Part shown: one piece after another, positions 7,186 through 14,634 of the stretch | How positions within the stretch are numbered: the stretch's first letter is position 1 | Layout of the letters: the number at the start of each line of letters is the position of its first letter | Source: a virus | Length of the DNA: 64,000 nt | Direction: 5' to 3' (one strand) | Virus record (IMG/VR): IMGVR_UViG_3300025913_000027 | Coordinates: 19,933 to 83,932 of that record | Made by a program: the position numbers and the translations under genes | Notes under the pieces: model-generated | Databases searched by the model: none | The model's input: only the letters and a program-made list of their open reading frames with translations | Told to the model about the DNA's origin: nothing

Positions 7186-7224
7186 ATGACCGGCATGGGC
7201 CGGTCGAGCCATGGAGCGAACATC

Positions 7225-7545
7225 ATGACGGATAAATCCCCGAACTACATTGCGACCCGCGCCGATCAGGAGTTTCTTGAGACCGCTCGACCGCGCTCGC
7301 CGAAGTTTCCCAGCATCGGCGAGGCGCTGGAGCGCCGTCGTCAGCTCCGCGAGACCATCGCGGCGCGTGCGATGCTGATCTTCGCAGGCCTTGGGCTGCT
7401 CTACGCTCTCTTCTGGAGTAGTTTCGGTTGGGTCATCTTCGGCTTCAATCTTGTCGGCTTCATCATCACGTGCTTCATCACTGGCAACCGTCAGTGGCGG
7501 AATGCGGGATCGCCGGGAGGCATCAATGGCCGACGACCGTTCTAG
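7225..7545 (+). CDS. Membrane protein with two helices (106 aa)
   Basis: The ATG at 7225 has GGAG upstream. A cytoplasmic-looking N-terminus of about 55 residues precedes two hydrophobic segments (AMLIFAGLGLLYALFW and GWVIFGFNLVGFIITCFI). Probably inserted in the inner membrane. Role unknown. Confidence 0.6.
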   Translation: MTDKSPNYIATRADQEFLETARPRSPKFPSIGEALERRRQLRETIAARAMLIFAGLGLLYALFWSSFGWVIFGFNLVGFIITCFITGNRQWRNAGSPGGINGRRPF

Positions 7546-7723
7546 TGTTGACAAGGCTATCGATAACGATAATCACATCTGGGCGCAAGAGCGCCATCGT
7601 CGCCGCGTGATGTTGATGCGCGAACTCGGAAAGACCAACCGCATGGAAGCTCGGATGCGCGTGTTGTGGATCGTAGCTGCCGTGCTCGGTATAATCGCTT
7701 TCGTAATGATGGGGCTGTCGTGA
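7526..7723 (+). CDS. Tail-anchored membrane protein (65 aa)
   Basis: Starts MADDRSSVDKAIDNDNHIW with GGGAGG upstream. A charged helix is followed by a C-terminal hydrophobic anchor (VLWIVAAVLGIIAFVMMGL). Overlaps both neighbours. Function unknown. Confidence 0.6.
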   Translation: MADDRSSVDKAIDNDNHIWAQERHRRRVMLMRELGKTNRMEARMRVLWIVAAVLGIIAFVMMGLS

Positions 7724-8295
7724 CGACCACCTGTGATGTATGCCAAGGCAGCAAACGTATCCGAGTGCCGTCATATCGCGCGCTCAGCGACGACGGGGAT
7801 GTGGGCGTGGGCTTCAAGGAGTTCGACTGTCCGCAGTGCGTGCCGACCGTACCGTATAGGCGCGTGCGAGCGGTGAAGATCGCGACCTCATACGAAGCCG
7901 AGACATTCGGAAAATTCCAGATGCCTATCGAGCGCGCCCTCGCGGCGCGGTTCGGCGAGTACCTGTTGCGCGAGGGGCTGATCCGGTTCTCGACGACAGG
8001 GTCGCGGGATATGGGACAGATGGATAGCAGGATCGGTATCGTCGCGCATCTCGGCGTCGTGTCGCGTGAAGACGTGACGCTCGCGGGCGCTGATGCCGAG
8101 GTCGCGCTTATCAGTCCTCCGCCTGTCCCGCGCAAACTGACAGACAGAGAGCGGGCGCGGCTGCGCGTTCCCGGGAACGCCGTTAGGTGGGAGCCGAAGC
8201 CTGCGCCGTGGGCAAAGGACGAGCCCACCACGGATGAGTTTGACGAACCGAAGGACGCCATCGCGGGTCGCTTCTCTGGATTGGAAATCTTATGA
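7720..8295 (+). CDS. Protein with DnaJ-type CxxC zinc motifs (191 aa)
   Basis: The GTG at 7720 overlaps the upstream stop as GTGA. Near the N-terminus TTTCDVCQGSKRIRV and later DCPQC give two CxxC pairs about 30 residues apart, like half a DnaJ zinc domain. The rest has a helical centre (PIERALAARFGEYLL) and a Pro-rich tail. Function unknown; protein or nucleic-acid binding is possible. Confidence 0.6.
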   Translation: MTTTCDVCQGSKRIRVPSYRALSDDGDVGVGFKEFDCPQCVPTVPYRRVRAVKIATSYEAETFGKFQMPIERALAARFGEYLLREGLIRFSTTGSRDMGQMDSRIGIVAHLGVVSREDVTLAGADAEVALISPPPVPRKLTDRERARLRVPGNAVRWEPKPAPWAKDEPTTDEFDEPKDAIAGRFSGLEIL

Positions 8296-8525
8296 CCTAT
8301 CCGTATGAAAAAGCCGCGCTCCGCATCGTGAGTTGGCTGCACGTCGCCGAGGACGACCTCGTCGGCGAGGTCGTGCAAACGTTCAACGGCGAGGTAGGGA
8401 TGTGCAAGGAAGTGAAGCTTGACGATCACCACGGTCTGTGCTTTACGCTTGACGATCCGCCCCGGCCGGGGCGAGACGGCGCTCGACGCTGGTATCCAGT
8501 CTCAACGATCAGGATGAAGTCATGA
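8292..8525 (+). CDS. Small early protein of unknown function (77 aa)
   Basis: Starts MTYPYEKAALRIVSWLHVAE and has a beta-rich second half ending in WYPVSTIRMKS. ATGA overlaps join it to both neighbours. No family recognised. Confidence 0.6.
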   Translation: MTYPYEKAALRIVSWLHVAEDDLVGEVVQTFNGEVGMCKEVKLDDHHGLCFTLDDPPRPGRDGARRWYPVSTIRMKS

Positions 8526-8836
8526 GCAGCGCCATCAGCAAATTCAGTTCGCCGGTCAAGGCGCTCGACCTCGACGACGATGACTTCCTCGACCGATGCG
8601 TCGCCGCGTACCGCGCGGAGTATGATCGATGGTGCTGGCGTCGAGCCCGGCCCCGCGTGGTCAAGGCTGAAATTCCGAAGAAGACACGCTACGAGCTTGT
8701 CCGCAACACGTCGCCGAACACTCAAGAGATTTTTAACCTCTCAAAATCCGAGTGCAAAGATCACCATGATGCCGAGGCGTGGCTCAACACCATGCGCGGC
8801 AGAGCGGCGATGCGCGCAGCACTGGAGGCAATATGA
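8522..8836 (+). CDS. Early protein of unknown function (104 aa)
   Basis: Starts MSSAISKFSSPVKALDLDDD. An acidic stretch is followed by an Arg/Trp-rich helix (RWCWRRARPRVVK). Soluble. Coupled on both sides. Function unknown. Confidence 0.6.
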   Translation: MSSAISKFSSPVKALDLDDDDFLDRCVAAYRAEYDRWCWRRARPRVVKAEIPKKTRYELVRNTSPNTQEIFNLSKSECKDHHDAEAWLNTMRGRAAMRAALEAI

Positions 8837-9033
8837 TAATTCAGCGACCCCGGCCCAAGCAGGGCAGTCGCTTCGCGTGGCTCCCGGTCTGGACCCCCGA
8901 TGGTAAGGTTTGGCTTGAGTGGGTCCACTTCTCGTGGAATGATACCGAGTTCGGTAGCTACAGCTATGCGCGCTGGGTCCCCGAGGATCGGTACGAAAAC
9001 GGCGAGCGCCGCAGCTTCGAGGCGCGGAGCTAG
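8833..9033 (+). CDS. Small aromatic-rich early protein (66 aa)
   Basis: Starts MIIQRPRPKQGSRFAWLPVW. It is beta-rich with many Trp and Tyr (VWLEWVHFSW). ATGA overlap with the upstream gene decides the start. Function unknown. Confidence 0.55.
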   Translation: MIIQRPRPKQGSRFAWLPVWTPDGKVWLEWVHFSWNDTEFGSYSYARWVPEDRYENGERRSFEARS

Positions 9034-9036
9034 GGA

Positions 9037-9372
9037 ATGCGGCAGATCGTCCATATGGTTAAAGCTGCGTTTGCAATCCCCGGGCCGGACGTTCGCACGC
9101 TATGCGGCGAAGTCGCCAACCCCTTTGAAAAAATCGCTGGCCCTGACCGATACAAGCTGCTATGCGTATCAGGGTCCGTACTCGACGCTACGACAAAATC
9201 AAAGCTCGTCTCGTGCAAGAAATGTCTCAACCTCCTGACCATAGGAACGATCCATGTGCCCCGACCGAGTAGGTCCTCCAGCTCCCAGAAACGAGCCGTG
9301 GTGCCCGCCGCCGGAACAAGCCGCCGACGTGGCGGCCCAACCCCAGCGCGATCCCCTGCCCGACACGCCTGA
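9037..9372 (+). CDS. Cys-containing early protein, C-terminus doubtful (111 aa)
   Basis: The first 75 residues look real and include LVSCKKCLNLL and a lone earlier RTLCGE cysteine, so a small zinc site is possible. The last 35 residues are Arg/Ser/Pro-rich and overlap the start of the next gene by 119 bases, unlike the compact overlaps elsewhere. The gene may be read to this end or may have lost its original stop through a frameshift. Confidence 0.45.
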   Translation: MRQIVHMVKAAFAIPGPDVRTLCGEVANPFEKIAGPDRYKLLCVSGSVLDATTKSKLVSCKKCLNLLTIGTIHVPRPSRSSSSQKRAVVPAAGTSRRRGGPTPARSPARHA

Positions 9373-9541
9373 GCAAGGCGCGGTCCGCACGCGGGAGTGT
9401 CAAGAGTGGATCGCCCGGTGCTTCGGAGGCGATCAACTCAGCGCCCGGGAGCGGCTAGTCGCCGAGCTTGCTTTTTGCGCCGGATGGTCAGCGCGGAAGC
9501 ATGCTCAGTATCGTGCGATCTTAAACCATCTTGGTGGATAA
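9254..9541 (+). CDS. Early protein of unknown function (95 aa)
   Basis: Starts MCPDRVGPPAPRNEPWCPPP after AGGAA. A Pro/Ala-rich N-terminus of 45 residues precedes a helical C-terminal part (ARERLVAELAFCAGWSARKH). Function unknown. Confidence 0.5.
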   Translation: MCPDRVGPPAPRNEPWCPPPEQAADVAAQPQRDPLPDTPEQGAVRTRECQEWIARCFGGDQLSARERLVAELAFCAGWSARKHAQYRAILNHLGG

Positions 9542-9624
9542 TGAGCATGCTGGTGCTCCTAGTCTTCCTCGTGCTCGCGGCTATCATCGGCACGCTGGCC
9601 GGAAACGAACGGAGAGAAAAATGA
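9541..9624 (+). CDS. Membrane micropeptide (27 aa)
   Basis: Almost entirely one hydrophobic segment (MLVLLVFLVLAAIIGTLAG) with a short charged tail NERREK. The ATG shares its A with the upstream stop. One of several tiny membrane peptides in the early blocks. Confidence 0.45.
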   Translation: MSMLVLLVFLVLAAIIGTLAGNERREK

Positions 9625-9707
9625 ATGCGACTGAAACCTACTACCGCACGGTCGCGCTGTTCGCGTTCGTGCTGCTCGACCTCGGCGTCTGGAGCCTGAT
9701 CCGATGA
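9621..9707 (+). CDS. Membrane micropeptide (28 aa)
   Basis: Starts MNATETYYRTVALFAFVLLD and is one hydrophobic helix ending WSLIR. It starts directly behind a GGAGAG site within the previous gene and is coupled to the next by ATGA. Role unknown. Confidence 0.45.
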   Translation: MNATETYYRTVALFAFVLLDLGVWSLIR

Positions 9708-9910
9708 CGCCGCTGATGCTCAGTCTGATTGCATGGCGCGCGGCGCATACAGCGGCGTATCCAGTCAGCTCGGCATCAGTAGTTGGTGCGCTTGTCAAAC
9801 TGAGCAACCGAGGGCTCATGCTCGTGGACCCAGAAACGTGGGAGTATGTTCTGACCCCGCGCGGTAAGCATCTCGCAGACCGCGTCTTGCAGCGTTGGGA
9901 TTTTCTCTGA
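9704..9910 (+). CDS. Possible winged-helix protein (68 aa)
   Basis: Predicted helix, then VGALVKLSNRGLMLVDPETW, a beta wing (EYVLTPRG) and a final helix KHLADRVLQRW. The TPRGKHLAD part resembles the end of small winged-helix DNA-binding domains. A regulatory role is possible but weakly supported. Confidence 0.5.
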   Translation: MTPLMLSLIAWRAAHTAAYPVSSASVVGALVKLSNRGLMLVDPETWEYVLTPRGKHLADRVLQRWDFL

Positions 9911-10110
9911 TGGACCTCAATAGCGCGATGCATGCAGCTCAGTACGGAGGCAAGGTCCGAGATGATGCGACTATGGCCCCGGACTGGACAGTGCGCTTCG
10001 TTTCAAGCGAGAGGCTGTTCTACTATTTCGATCCGGAAGGCAAGAGGGCTCACAAGATAAAATTCAGCGACGCTCAGCGCGCTTCATTCCAGTGGAGAAT
10101 TGTGCCGTGA
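9910..10110 (+). CDS. Small protein, possibly DUF2829 / Tad2-like (66 aa)
   Basis: The order of elements (ALxxG-like start SAMHAAQYGGKVRDD, then W, strand RLFYYFD, and a C-terminal SDAQRASFQWRIV) resembles DUF2829 proteins, a family that includes the anti-Thoeris protein Tad2. It is short and divergent, and the match is by eye only. The ATG overlaps the upstream stop (TGATG). If correct it would bind cyclic-nucleotide-type signals of host defence. Confidence 0.4.
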   Translation: MDLNSAMHAAQYGGKVRDDATMAPDWTVRFVSSERLFYYFDPEGKRAHKIKFSDAQRASFQWRIVP

Positions 10111-10565
10111 GCCAATTTCGAGGATCATCCGCGTGGAAGGCCGAGGCGTTCAAGGCCGAGCGCGACATCAACCGGCAGTGGGAGGAATGGTCTCGCGCCA
10201 ACGCCGTGGGTCCGCCCGGTGTTATCTACAGGCCGTATGTCAAGCGTAACGACGGCTGGATATTCTTCGGCCCCACGGACATCCGTGGTCGGCACCGCCG
10301 CTTCCACTTCGCCCTGCAATGGTTGAATTGCGACAGGCAGCTCCGGGTCCGCGTCGGCTGTCGTTACTACACGTTGCCGCAAGCGTGGAAGCACTGGAGC
10401 GAGAAGCGAAGGCGCTCATACGCGGCGTCGAATAAGAACGAAGCCGAGCAGGCGCTTGCGATCATCTCGCTGATGCTCCTACAGGCGAAGGCCTACGGGC
10501 TATTGCCGATGTATCGGACTATTCGGTTCGACAGTTCAATTTGCAAGCCGAAAAGGAAAAAGTGA
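10107..10565 (+). CDS. Early protein of unknown function (152 aa)
   Basis: The GTG at 10107 overlaps the upstream stop (GTGA). Basic, soluble protein with aromatic-rich central segment (GWIFFGPTDIRGRHRRFHFA) and a C-terminal helix plus KPKRKK tail. Nucleic-acid binding is plausible from charge. No family recognised. Confidence 0.6.
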   Translation: MSQFRGSSAWKAEAFKAERDINRQWEEWSRANAVGPPGVIYRPYVKRNDGWIFFGPTDIRGRHRRFHFALQWLNCDRQLRVRVGCRYYTLPQAWKHWSEKRRRSYAASNKNEAEQALAIISLMLLQAKAYGLLPMYRTIRFDSSICKPKRKK

Positions 10566-10771
10566 TGTCCCCCTTCGCTGTCTTCGCGTGGTGCATATTC
10601 GCCGTCGCCATCGCTGCTGCACTCCCGTTTGCCTTCTCACGTCGGAAGATCGAAATCGGCCGTAACGCGGCTGGCGAAGTCGTGCCGATCTCGACAAGCC
10701 CTCCAATGCGCTTCGAGAATATCAAGCGCGAGCCGCTGGCGAGGCGCAAACACTTCGGCACTCGCACGTGA
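10565..10771 (+). CDS. Single-pass membrane protein (68 aa)
   Basis: Starts MSPFAVFAWCIFAVAIAAAL, a membrane anchor, followed by a basic cytoplasmic tail of about 45 residues. TGATG overlap with the upstream gene decides the start. Role unknown. Confidence 0.55.
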   Translation: MSPFAVFAWCIFAVAIAAALPFAFSRRKIEIGRNAAGEVVPISTSPPMRFENIKREPLARRKHFGTRT

Positions 10772-10974
10772 GATGCCTCAATACGAGCGACCGAGAAAAA
10801 CTGCTTGACCTCATCGTCGAGGCCGAGCTAGTAGAGATCGTCTACGCTCGCGTCGAGCACGGATCAATCTACTGCACCATTCAACGGAGAAAGAACGACA
10901 ATGGCAACATCAGCCGAACAACTGATCCTTCGGGGTCTCAACCTGATCATCCGAGCGAGCTTTTCGCCGAATGA
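10768..10974 (+). CDS. Small early protein of unknown function (68 aa)
   Basis: GTG start with GTGA overlap. The first 45 residues form a plausible helix-strand unit (REKLLDLIVEAELVEIVYAR); the rest overlaps the next gene by 74 bases and is low complexity. Function unknown. Confidence 0.45.
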   Translation: MRCLNTSDREKLLDLIVEAELVEIVYARVEHGSIYCTIQRRKNDNGNISRTTDPSGSQPDHPSELFAE

Positions 10975-11125
10975 TCCTGTCGCTCAGGCGAAGCACTTCG
11001 CCGGGATCACTGCCGACATCGGCCCATGGTTGAACGACTACGCGGCAGAGATCGAAAAGCCCGCTGTCGATTTCACGCTTACGCGGGCTGACGAGCCGGA
11101 TCAGGGCGGCGGGTTTCAGCAGTAA
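10901..11125 (+). CDS. Small acidic helical protein (74 aa)
   Basis: Starts MATSAEQLILRGLNLIIRAS. Mostly helical with a Gly/Gln-rich tail. A GGAG lies upstream, somewhat distant. Function unknown. Confidence 0.55.
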   Translation: MATSAEQLILRGLNLIIRASFSPNDPVAQAKHFAGITADIGPWLNDYAAEIEKPAVDFTLTRADEPDQGGGFQQ

Positions 11126-11137
11126 AGGGGACAACCA

Positions 11138-11506
11138 ATGGCCAAGACACGACGCACCAAAACTAATCGCTCCCCCGGGAGACCGTATCGCAACTCGCGA
11201 GCTTATGTCATCGAAAAGGGCGACATGATCACGACGAAGGGCGTGCGCGGGCGCACCAAGGTCATCCGTGTCGTCAACGATGAAGGCAAGCGAGTGACCT
11301 CGGTCCGTAGCGTAGCCGTCGTTCCGCAGATCGCGGCGAAGGGGAAGGCCAAGACGATCTTCGTCGGCCGGAAGTACACGGGCGTCGCGCGGAGCAAGGT
11401 CTATCCGACCCACGGTAAGAAGCGAGGCGGCGTCGAGGTGAAACCGGCCGGGCTTTTGGCGCGAGCCGCTAAGGCGGTCAAGAGCGTCATCGTCCATGAG
11501 GCTTGA
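11138..11506 (+). CDS. Highly basic protein, probable nucleic-acid binder (122 aa)
   Basis: Rich in Lys and Arg throughout, starting MAKTRRTKTNRSPGRPYRN, with several short strands (VIRVVND, TIFVGRKY). AAAGGGG precedes the ATG. Charge and size suggest it coats DNA or RNA, but no family is recognised. Confidence 0.6.
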   Translation: MAKTRRTKTNRSPGRPYRNSRAYVIEKGDMITTKGVRGRTKVIRVVNDEGKRVTSVRSVAVVPQIAAKGKAKTIFVGRKYTGVARSKVYPTHGKKRGGVEVKPAGLLARAAKAVKSVIVHEA

Positions 11507-11897
11507 CGACGCGATCAAGGTCGTCCGGGACCTCCGGCGATATCGTCATCGAAACTGTCGCGTCCCGCACTCGCGGGGCGCGCTTCTCCGTAACACGCTG
11601 ATACCGAACTCGACCTCGGCCGAATTTAGGCTGGCCGTTGATGCCCAGAAGAACCCTTTTGGTAAGGTGGTTTGGGTCGAGATCACCGCGCTCCGTTCCG
11701 AACAGCGCTGCCTCTCTTTTCGGCGGCTGCTGATCCAGTTGCGACGATATCCGCTCAAGAAGTTGCCCATAGTTGTGGGCCTCCCCGGCGGCGTCTATTA
11801 TCTCTGGGATGGCAATCATCGCGCGACAGCGGCGGCGCTGCTCGGCAAGCGTCGCGTGAAGTGTCTGTGTGTTGGCGGGATCAAGGCGCAATTATGA
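11496..11897 (+). CDS. ParB/sulfiredoxin-fold protein (133 aa)
   Basis: The C-terminal YYLWDGNHRATAAALLGKRR matches the DGxxR-x2-A signature of the ParB/Srx nucleotide-binding fold, with a following strand VKCLCV. The N-terminal half is Arg-rich. Such domains act in partition proteins, nucleases and kinases; which applies here is unclear. A second ParB-like domain occurs in the tagged protein at 41533. It overlaps its neighbours on both sides. Confidence 0.6.
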   Translation: MRLDDAIKVVRDLRRYRHRNCRVPHSRGALLRNTLIPNSTSAEFRLAVDAQKNPFGKVVWVEITALRSEQRCLSFRRLLIQLRRYPLKKLPIVVGLPGGVYYLWDGNHRATAAALLGKRRVKCLCVGGIKAQL

Positions 11898-12064
11898 AAA
11901 ATAGACCCGCGAAAAGATCAGCAGATAGGCGTCAGCGATATCTCGCTAGGGCGTATCTAGACCTCGGGATCGAAGAGATCGATCCGAAGCTCGCCGAGCT
12001 ATTACGAAGTAAGGCGTCAGCTCAACGGATCAGGGCGTACTTGATCAGCACGGCCAGTAGATAA
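11894..12064 (+). CDS. Small basic helical protein (56 aa)
   Basis: Starts MKNRPAKRSADRRQRYLARA; basic N-terminus then a helix. Last gene of the rightward early block; its end overlaps the end of a convergent gene by 43 bases. Function unknown. Confidence 0.5.
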   Translation: MKNRPAKRSADRRQRYLARAYLDLGIEEIDPKLAELLRSKASAQRIRAYLISTASR

Positions 12065-12150
12065 ATCCACGCGGCGGTCAAGGCTAGTGGGAGGATGCAA
12101 CCGACGAGGTCGTCGATCCATGTCGGCGGATCGCGATCAGGCGGCGTCAT
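12022..12150 (-). CDS. Small membrane protein (42 aa)
   Basis: Starts MTPPDRDPPTWIDDLVG and continues as one long hydrophobic segment (ILPLALTAAWIYLLAVLI). The start lies 14 bases inside the preceding minus-strand gene. It is the last gene of the reversed block and its 3' end overlaps the convergent plus-strand gene. Role unknown. Confidence 0.5.
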   Translation of the reverse strand: MTPPDRDPPTWIDDLVGCILPLALTAAWIYLLAVLIKYALIR

Positions 12151-12286
12151 CTTTCAACTCTTCGTCGAGGTCGATCCACGCCTCGCCGAGCTGCTGCTCA
12201 GTCATCCGCTTGCGAACGGCTTCGAGTGCTCGGCGCTCTAGCCGGGCAAGCTCCAGAGTGATCTCGTCGTGGATATCGAGCAACAT
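12137..12286 (-). CDS. Small acidic helical protein (49 aa)
   Basis: The ATG at 12286 follows AGGA at nine bases and lies just behind the upstream stop; a longer start at 12346 would overlap that gene by 59 bases. The protein is one long charged helix (ARLERRALEAVRKRM). Function unknown. Confidence 0.5.
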   Translation of the reverse strand: MLLDIHDEITLELARLERRALEAVRKRMTEQQLGEAWIDLDEELKDDAA

Positions 12287-12287
12287 C

Positions 12288-12485
12288 TCAAAATCCTGCG
12301 CTATCGTCGAATGAGAATGTTCGAACAGGTTGCGTTTCGTCACCATCCGCGAAGACCACCATGTCTCCGTCCGCCACTTCGTCTACCGCGCGGCGGTCCC
12401 AGAACCGGTGAATGAAGTCGGGCCGCCCGAATGCCCTGACGGCAGCCCAGTAGCGATCATCCTTGAACCCTACAAAATGCATCAT
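12288..12485 (-). CDS. Small protein of unknown function (65 aa)
   Basis: Starts MMHFVGFKDDRYWAAVRAFG, then IHRFWDRRA and an acidic, beta-rich end. Soluble. Coupled to both neighbours by short overlaps. No family recognised. Confidence 0.55.
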   Translation of the reverse strand: MMHFVGFKDDRYWAAVRAFGRPDFIHRFWDRRAVDEVADGDMVVFADGDETQPVRTFSFDDSAGF

Positions 12486-12711
12486 TGATCTTCTCGCACT
12501 GCTCTTTGCATCGGGTCAGGGTCCGCGCCCAGACGATGCCATGCTCTCGGGTCAGATAGCTCCGCGTCGTGCGCGCCGTGTAGCCGAAGGTCCCGCCACG
12601 ATCATAGGCCCAGACTATATGGAAGGTCCGGTCCTCGGCCGTAGCGTGATACTCGTAGCTCGGCTTGCCATTGTGCTCGCCGTCTCGGGTTCGGGTCCAT
12701 TGCAGGGTCAT
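12457..12711 (-). CDS. Small aromatic protein of unknown function (84 aa)
   Basis: Starts MTLQWTRTRDGEHNGKPSYE. It reads as a beta meander (YEYHATAEDRTFHIVWAYD) followed by a C-terminal helix with cysteines (TRCKEQCEKI). Function unknown. Confidence 0.55.
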   Translation of the reverse strand: MTLQWTRTRDGEHNGKPSYEYHATAEDRTFHIVWAYDRGGTFGYTARTTRSYLTREHGIVWARTLTRCKEQCEKINDAFCRVQG

Positions 12712-12917
12712 GTTTGGCTCTCCGTGAAGACGTACTCAATCAGGTAGGCGATGTAGCCCGGAACGTTCTCTTGCTTGAGTTTCCGGTTGATCTCCGGCAT
12801 CGCCGGAGTTACGATCTCGGCGAGGACCCGGCGATGAAAGTTAGAGCGGTCGGTGTTCCAAATCTTGATCGCCCGCTTGATCTCGGCCGGGGTCAGGAAG
12901 TCGCGTAGCGTGATCAT
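12708..12917 (-). CDS. Small helical protein of unknown function (69 aa)
   Basis: Starts MITLRDFLTPAEIKRAIKIW and is almost all helical. The ATG at 12917 shares bases with the upstream stop, which rules out the longer start at 13016. ATGA coupling to the next gene. Function unknown. Confidence 0.6.
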   Translation of the reverse strand: MITLRDFLTPAEIKRAIKIWNTDRSNFHRRVLAEIVTPAMPEINRKLKQENVPGYIAYLIEYVFTESQT

Positions 12918-13219
12918 CAGACCGAGTTCCTTGCGTAGGCCTCCACGGGCGGCTCCCAGAAGTACGTCGCGACCGGACCCGGAGCGACAGCGCCGTCGAT
13001 CAGACGCACGCGCCACGCGGAGCAGCCCCGAGCATTGAGCTTGTCAACCCAGTTGCGGCAGAGATCGCGAGCGTGCTGCTCGCTGTCGGCATCAAGCTCG
13101 CACCATGAGCCATCGTCGCACTCGACGAACACAACGTACTCGGCCTTGCGAGCAACGCGACCCGCGTTGCGCTCGGCAGTGAGAAGGTCGTTGACGGTAG
13201 AGGCAGAGAACTTCGGCAT
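12917..13219 (-). CDS. First gene of the reversed block (100 aa)
   Basis: Starts MPKFSASTVNDLLTAERNAG with GGAG upstream. A helical start is followed by strands (EYVVFVECDDGSWCELDAD) and another helix with Cys. No family recognised. It begins a leftward unit that diverges from the gene at 13406 across a 186-base gap. Confidence 0.6.
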   Translation of the reverse strand: MPKFSASTVNDLLTAERNAGRVARKAEYVVFVECDDGSWCELDADSEQHARDLCRNWVDKLNARGCSAWRVRLIDGAVAPGPVATYFWEPPVEAYARNSV

Positions 13220-13405
13220 CGCTGTAGCTCCAGCCCGTGATTGGGCATGGATCGAACATACACGGCCGGACCGGGACCGCAAGCAGAAGCCTGCCATATG
13301 GTTTCCAAACTGTAAAGCCCCTTGTGCCGCAGCCGTTAGGATGGTATTAACCATTGGTTCCGGTTTGCCTTGCGTTCGGCTCCGAGGGGGCGTACATCGG
13401 AGCCT

Positions 13406-13639
13406 ATGAGCAAGCGACTGACACAGAAGGCGACGCGCGTGAAGCAAGTGCTTGACGCTGTCGGCAACAGTCATCTCGATCTAGTCCGTGGTGACGGCTA
13501 CTGGTATTTCGTCTACGACGATGTAGCGAAAGGTCGCTATGAGACGCTCAGCGTCTACACGATGCGGCTCGGCGACTTCTCTGTCGAGCAGTGGGCTGCG
13601 GACGGACGTGAGTTCTGTACGAAAATGGAGAGCAAATGA
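13406..13639 (+). CDS. First gene of the pre-structural block (77 aa)
   Basis: Starts MSKRLTQKATRVKQVLDAVG with GGAG upstream. A basic helix precedes a small beta unit (GYWYFVYDDVAKGRYETLSV). Soluble. Function unknown; ATGA coupling to the next gene. Confidence 0.6.
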   Translation: MSKRLTQKATRVKQVLDAVGNSHLDLVRGDGYWYFVYDDVAKGRYETLSVYTMRLGDFSVEQWAADGREFCTKMESK

Positions 13640-13974
13640 CCCGCCCAGCGACGCAAGACGAGATATTCGATCATAACCGCGATCTCCGTAAGCATGAAGA
13701 GGTGCGCTATCCGATACAGGTGCATCTTAACGACCTTCGGCTCGCCGACGTGGTCGAGCTTTTCGAGGGGCCGTTCGGCACCGCCGTCGTGACCCAAATC
13801 GACGGGGATGAAGTGACCCTGCATCGCCCTTATGGCGTGACTGGGGACTTCTCCTACACGGGCGGCGTCCCGTACTCGGTCGGTAACGAGGTTTGCAAGT
13901 ACCTCAAGTGCGACACACGCTACACGGCGAAGTCGCACACGTTCAAGGTCTGGCAGCGAAAGGACCTCCGATGA
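13636..13974 (+). CDS. Beta-rich protein of unknown function (112 aa)
   Basis: After a helical N-terminus the sequence VVELFEGPFGTAVVTQIDGD reads as a small beta barrel, followed by further strands. No known domain is recognised. Coupled on both sides by ATGA. Confidence 0.6.
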   Translation: MTRPATQDEIFDHNRDLRKHEEVRYPIQVHLNDLRLADVVELFEGPFGTAVVTQIDGDEVTLHRPYGVTGDFSYTGGVPYSVGNEVCKYLKCDTRYTAKSHTFKVWQRKDLR

Positions 13975-14282
13975 AGGGACGGCTCACAATCATCCGCTCG
14001 GACGGGACGAGGGCGGTCACCGATCTTTCGGCACCGCCAACTCTTGAGCAGCTACGCGAGGGCGTAGGTGGGCCTATAGAAGTCGTCCCGTTCTTCACGA
14101 CATTCGCTGATGCCGCGTGCGTTGCATTCTGCCACGAAGAGGGAAAGCTAGACGGCCTGCCCGTGAACCTCACTGCTCAGGCGCTTTGGGAGACAGCCGT
14201 TGGTGGACCCATACAGACTGACATTCTTGTCGGTCCGATTGTTATCGTCTCGGGCGATACTGAGCTTCTGGAGGCGCTCTGA
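13971..14282 (+). CDS. DUF3846-like protein (103 aa)
   Basis: The N-terminal pattern (strand LTIIRSDGT, then a helix TLEQLREGVGGPIEVVPFF) matches the phage and plasmid family DUF3846, whose function is unknown. The ATG at 13971 overlaps the upstream stop. It ends next to a small secreted peptide gene. Confidence 0.6.
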   Translation: MKGRLTIIRSDGTRAVTDLSAPPTLEQLREGVGGPIEVVPFFTTFADAACVAFCHEEGKLDGLPVNLTAQALWETAVGGPIQTDILVGPIVIVSGDTELLEAL

Positions 14283-14410
14283 TGAAGAAAGCTGTAATCA
14301 TCGTCTTTAATCTGGCGTTCGCAGGCTTCATGATCATGAGCGCGGCTGCGGAGTTTCGGAAGCCATCGCCTGCCTATGGCGTGAAGGCTGTCTTCGAGGT
14401 GTATCGCTGA
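14282..14410 (+). CDS. Small exported or anchored peptide (42 aa)
   Basis: Starts MKKAVIIVFNLAFAGFMIMS followed by AAAEF, a good signal-peptide pattern with a possible AxA cleavage site. About 18 mature residues would remain. Coupled at both ends. Role unknown. Confidence 0.5.
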   Translation: MKKAVIIVFNLAFAGFMIMSAAAEFRKPSPAYGVKAVFEVYR

Positions 14411-14634
14411 TGGCAAACGTAGTTAAGCAGGGCGTCCACAAGCGGCTGCCGCGCATTACGAATGGGCTGCTTTCGACGGGCGAGTGTCATGTGGAGGGTA
14501 CGCTTCTCTACACGGTCGGCGTATGGGGTCTCGATCCGGATCAGAAGCACATTGAGTATCAGGTGCAGTTCACGGAAGCAGAGATGGTTCGTATCTGCGG
14601 CCAGTGGCTCACGATGAAGGCGCGACGCCTATGA
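14410..14634 (+). CDS. Small beta-rich protein (74 aa)
   Basis: Starts MANVVKQGVHKRLPRITNGL; strands GTLLYTVGVWGL and EYQVQFTEAEM are visible. No family recognised. TGATG coupling with the upstream gene. Confidence 0.6.
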   Translation: MANVVKQGVHKRLPRITNGLLSTGECHVEGTLLYTVGVWGLDPDQKHIEYQVQFTEAEMVRICGQWLTMKARRL

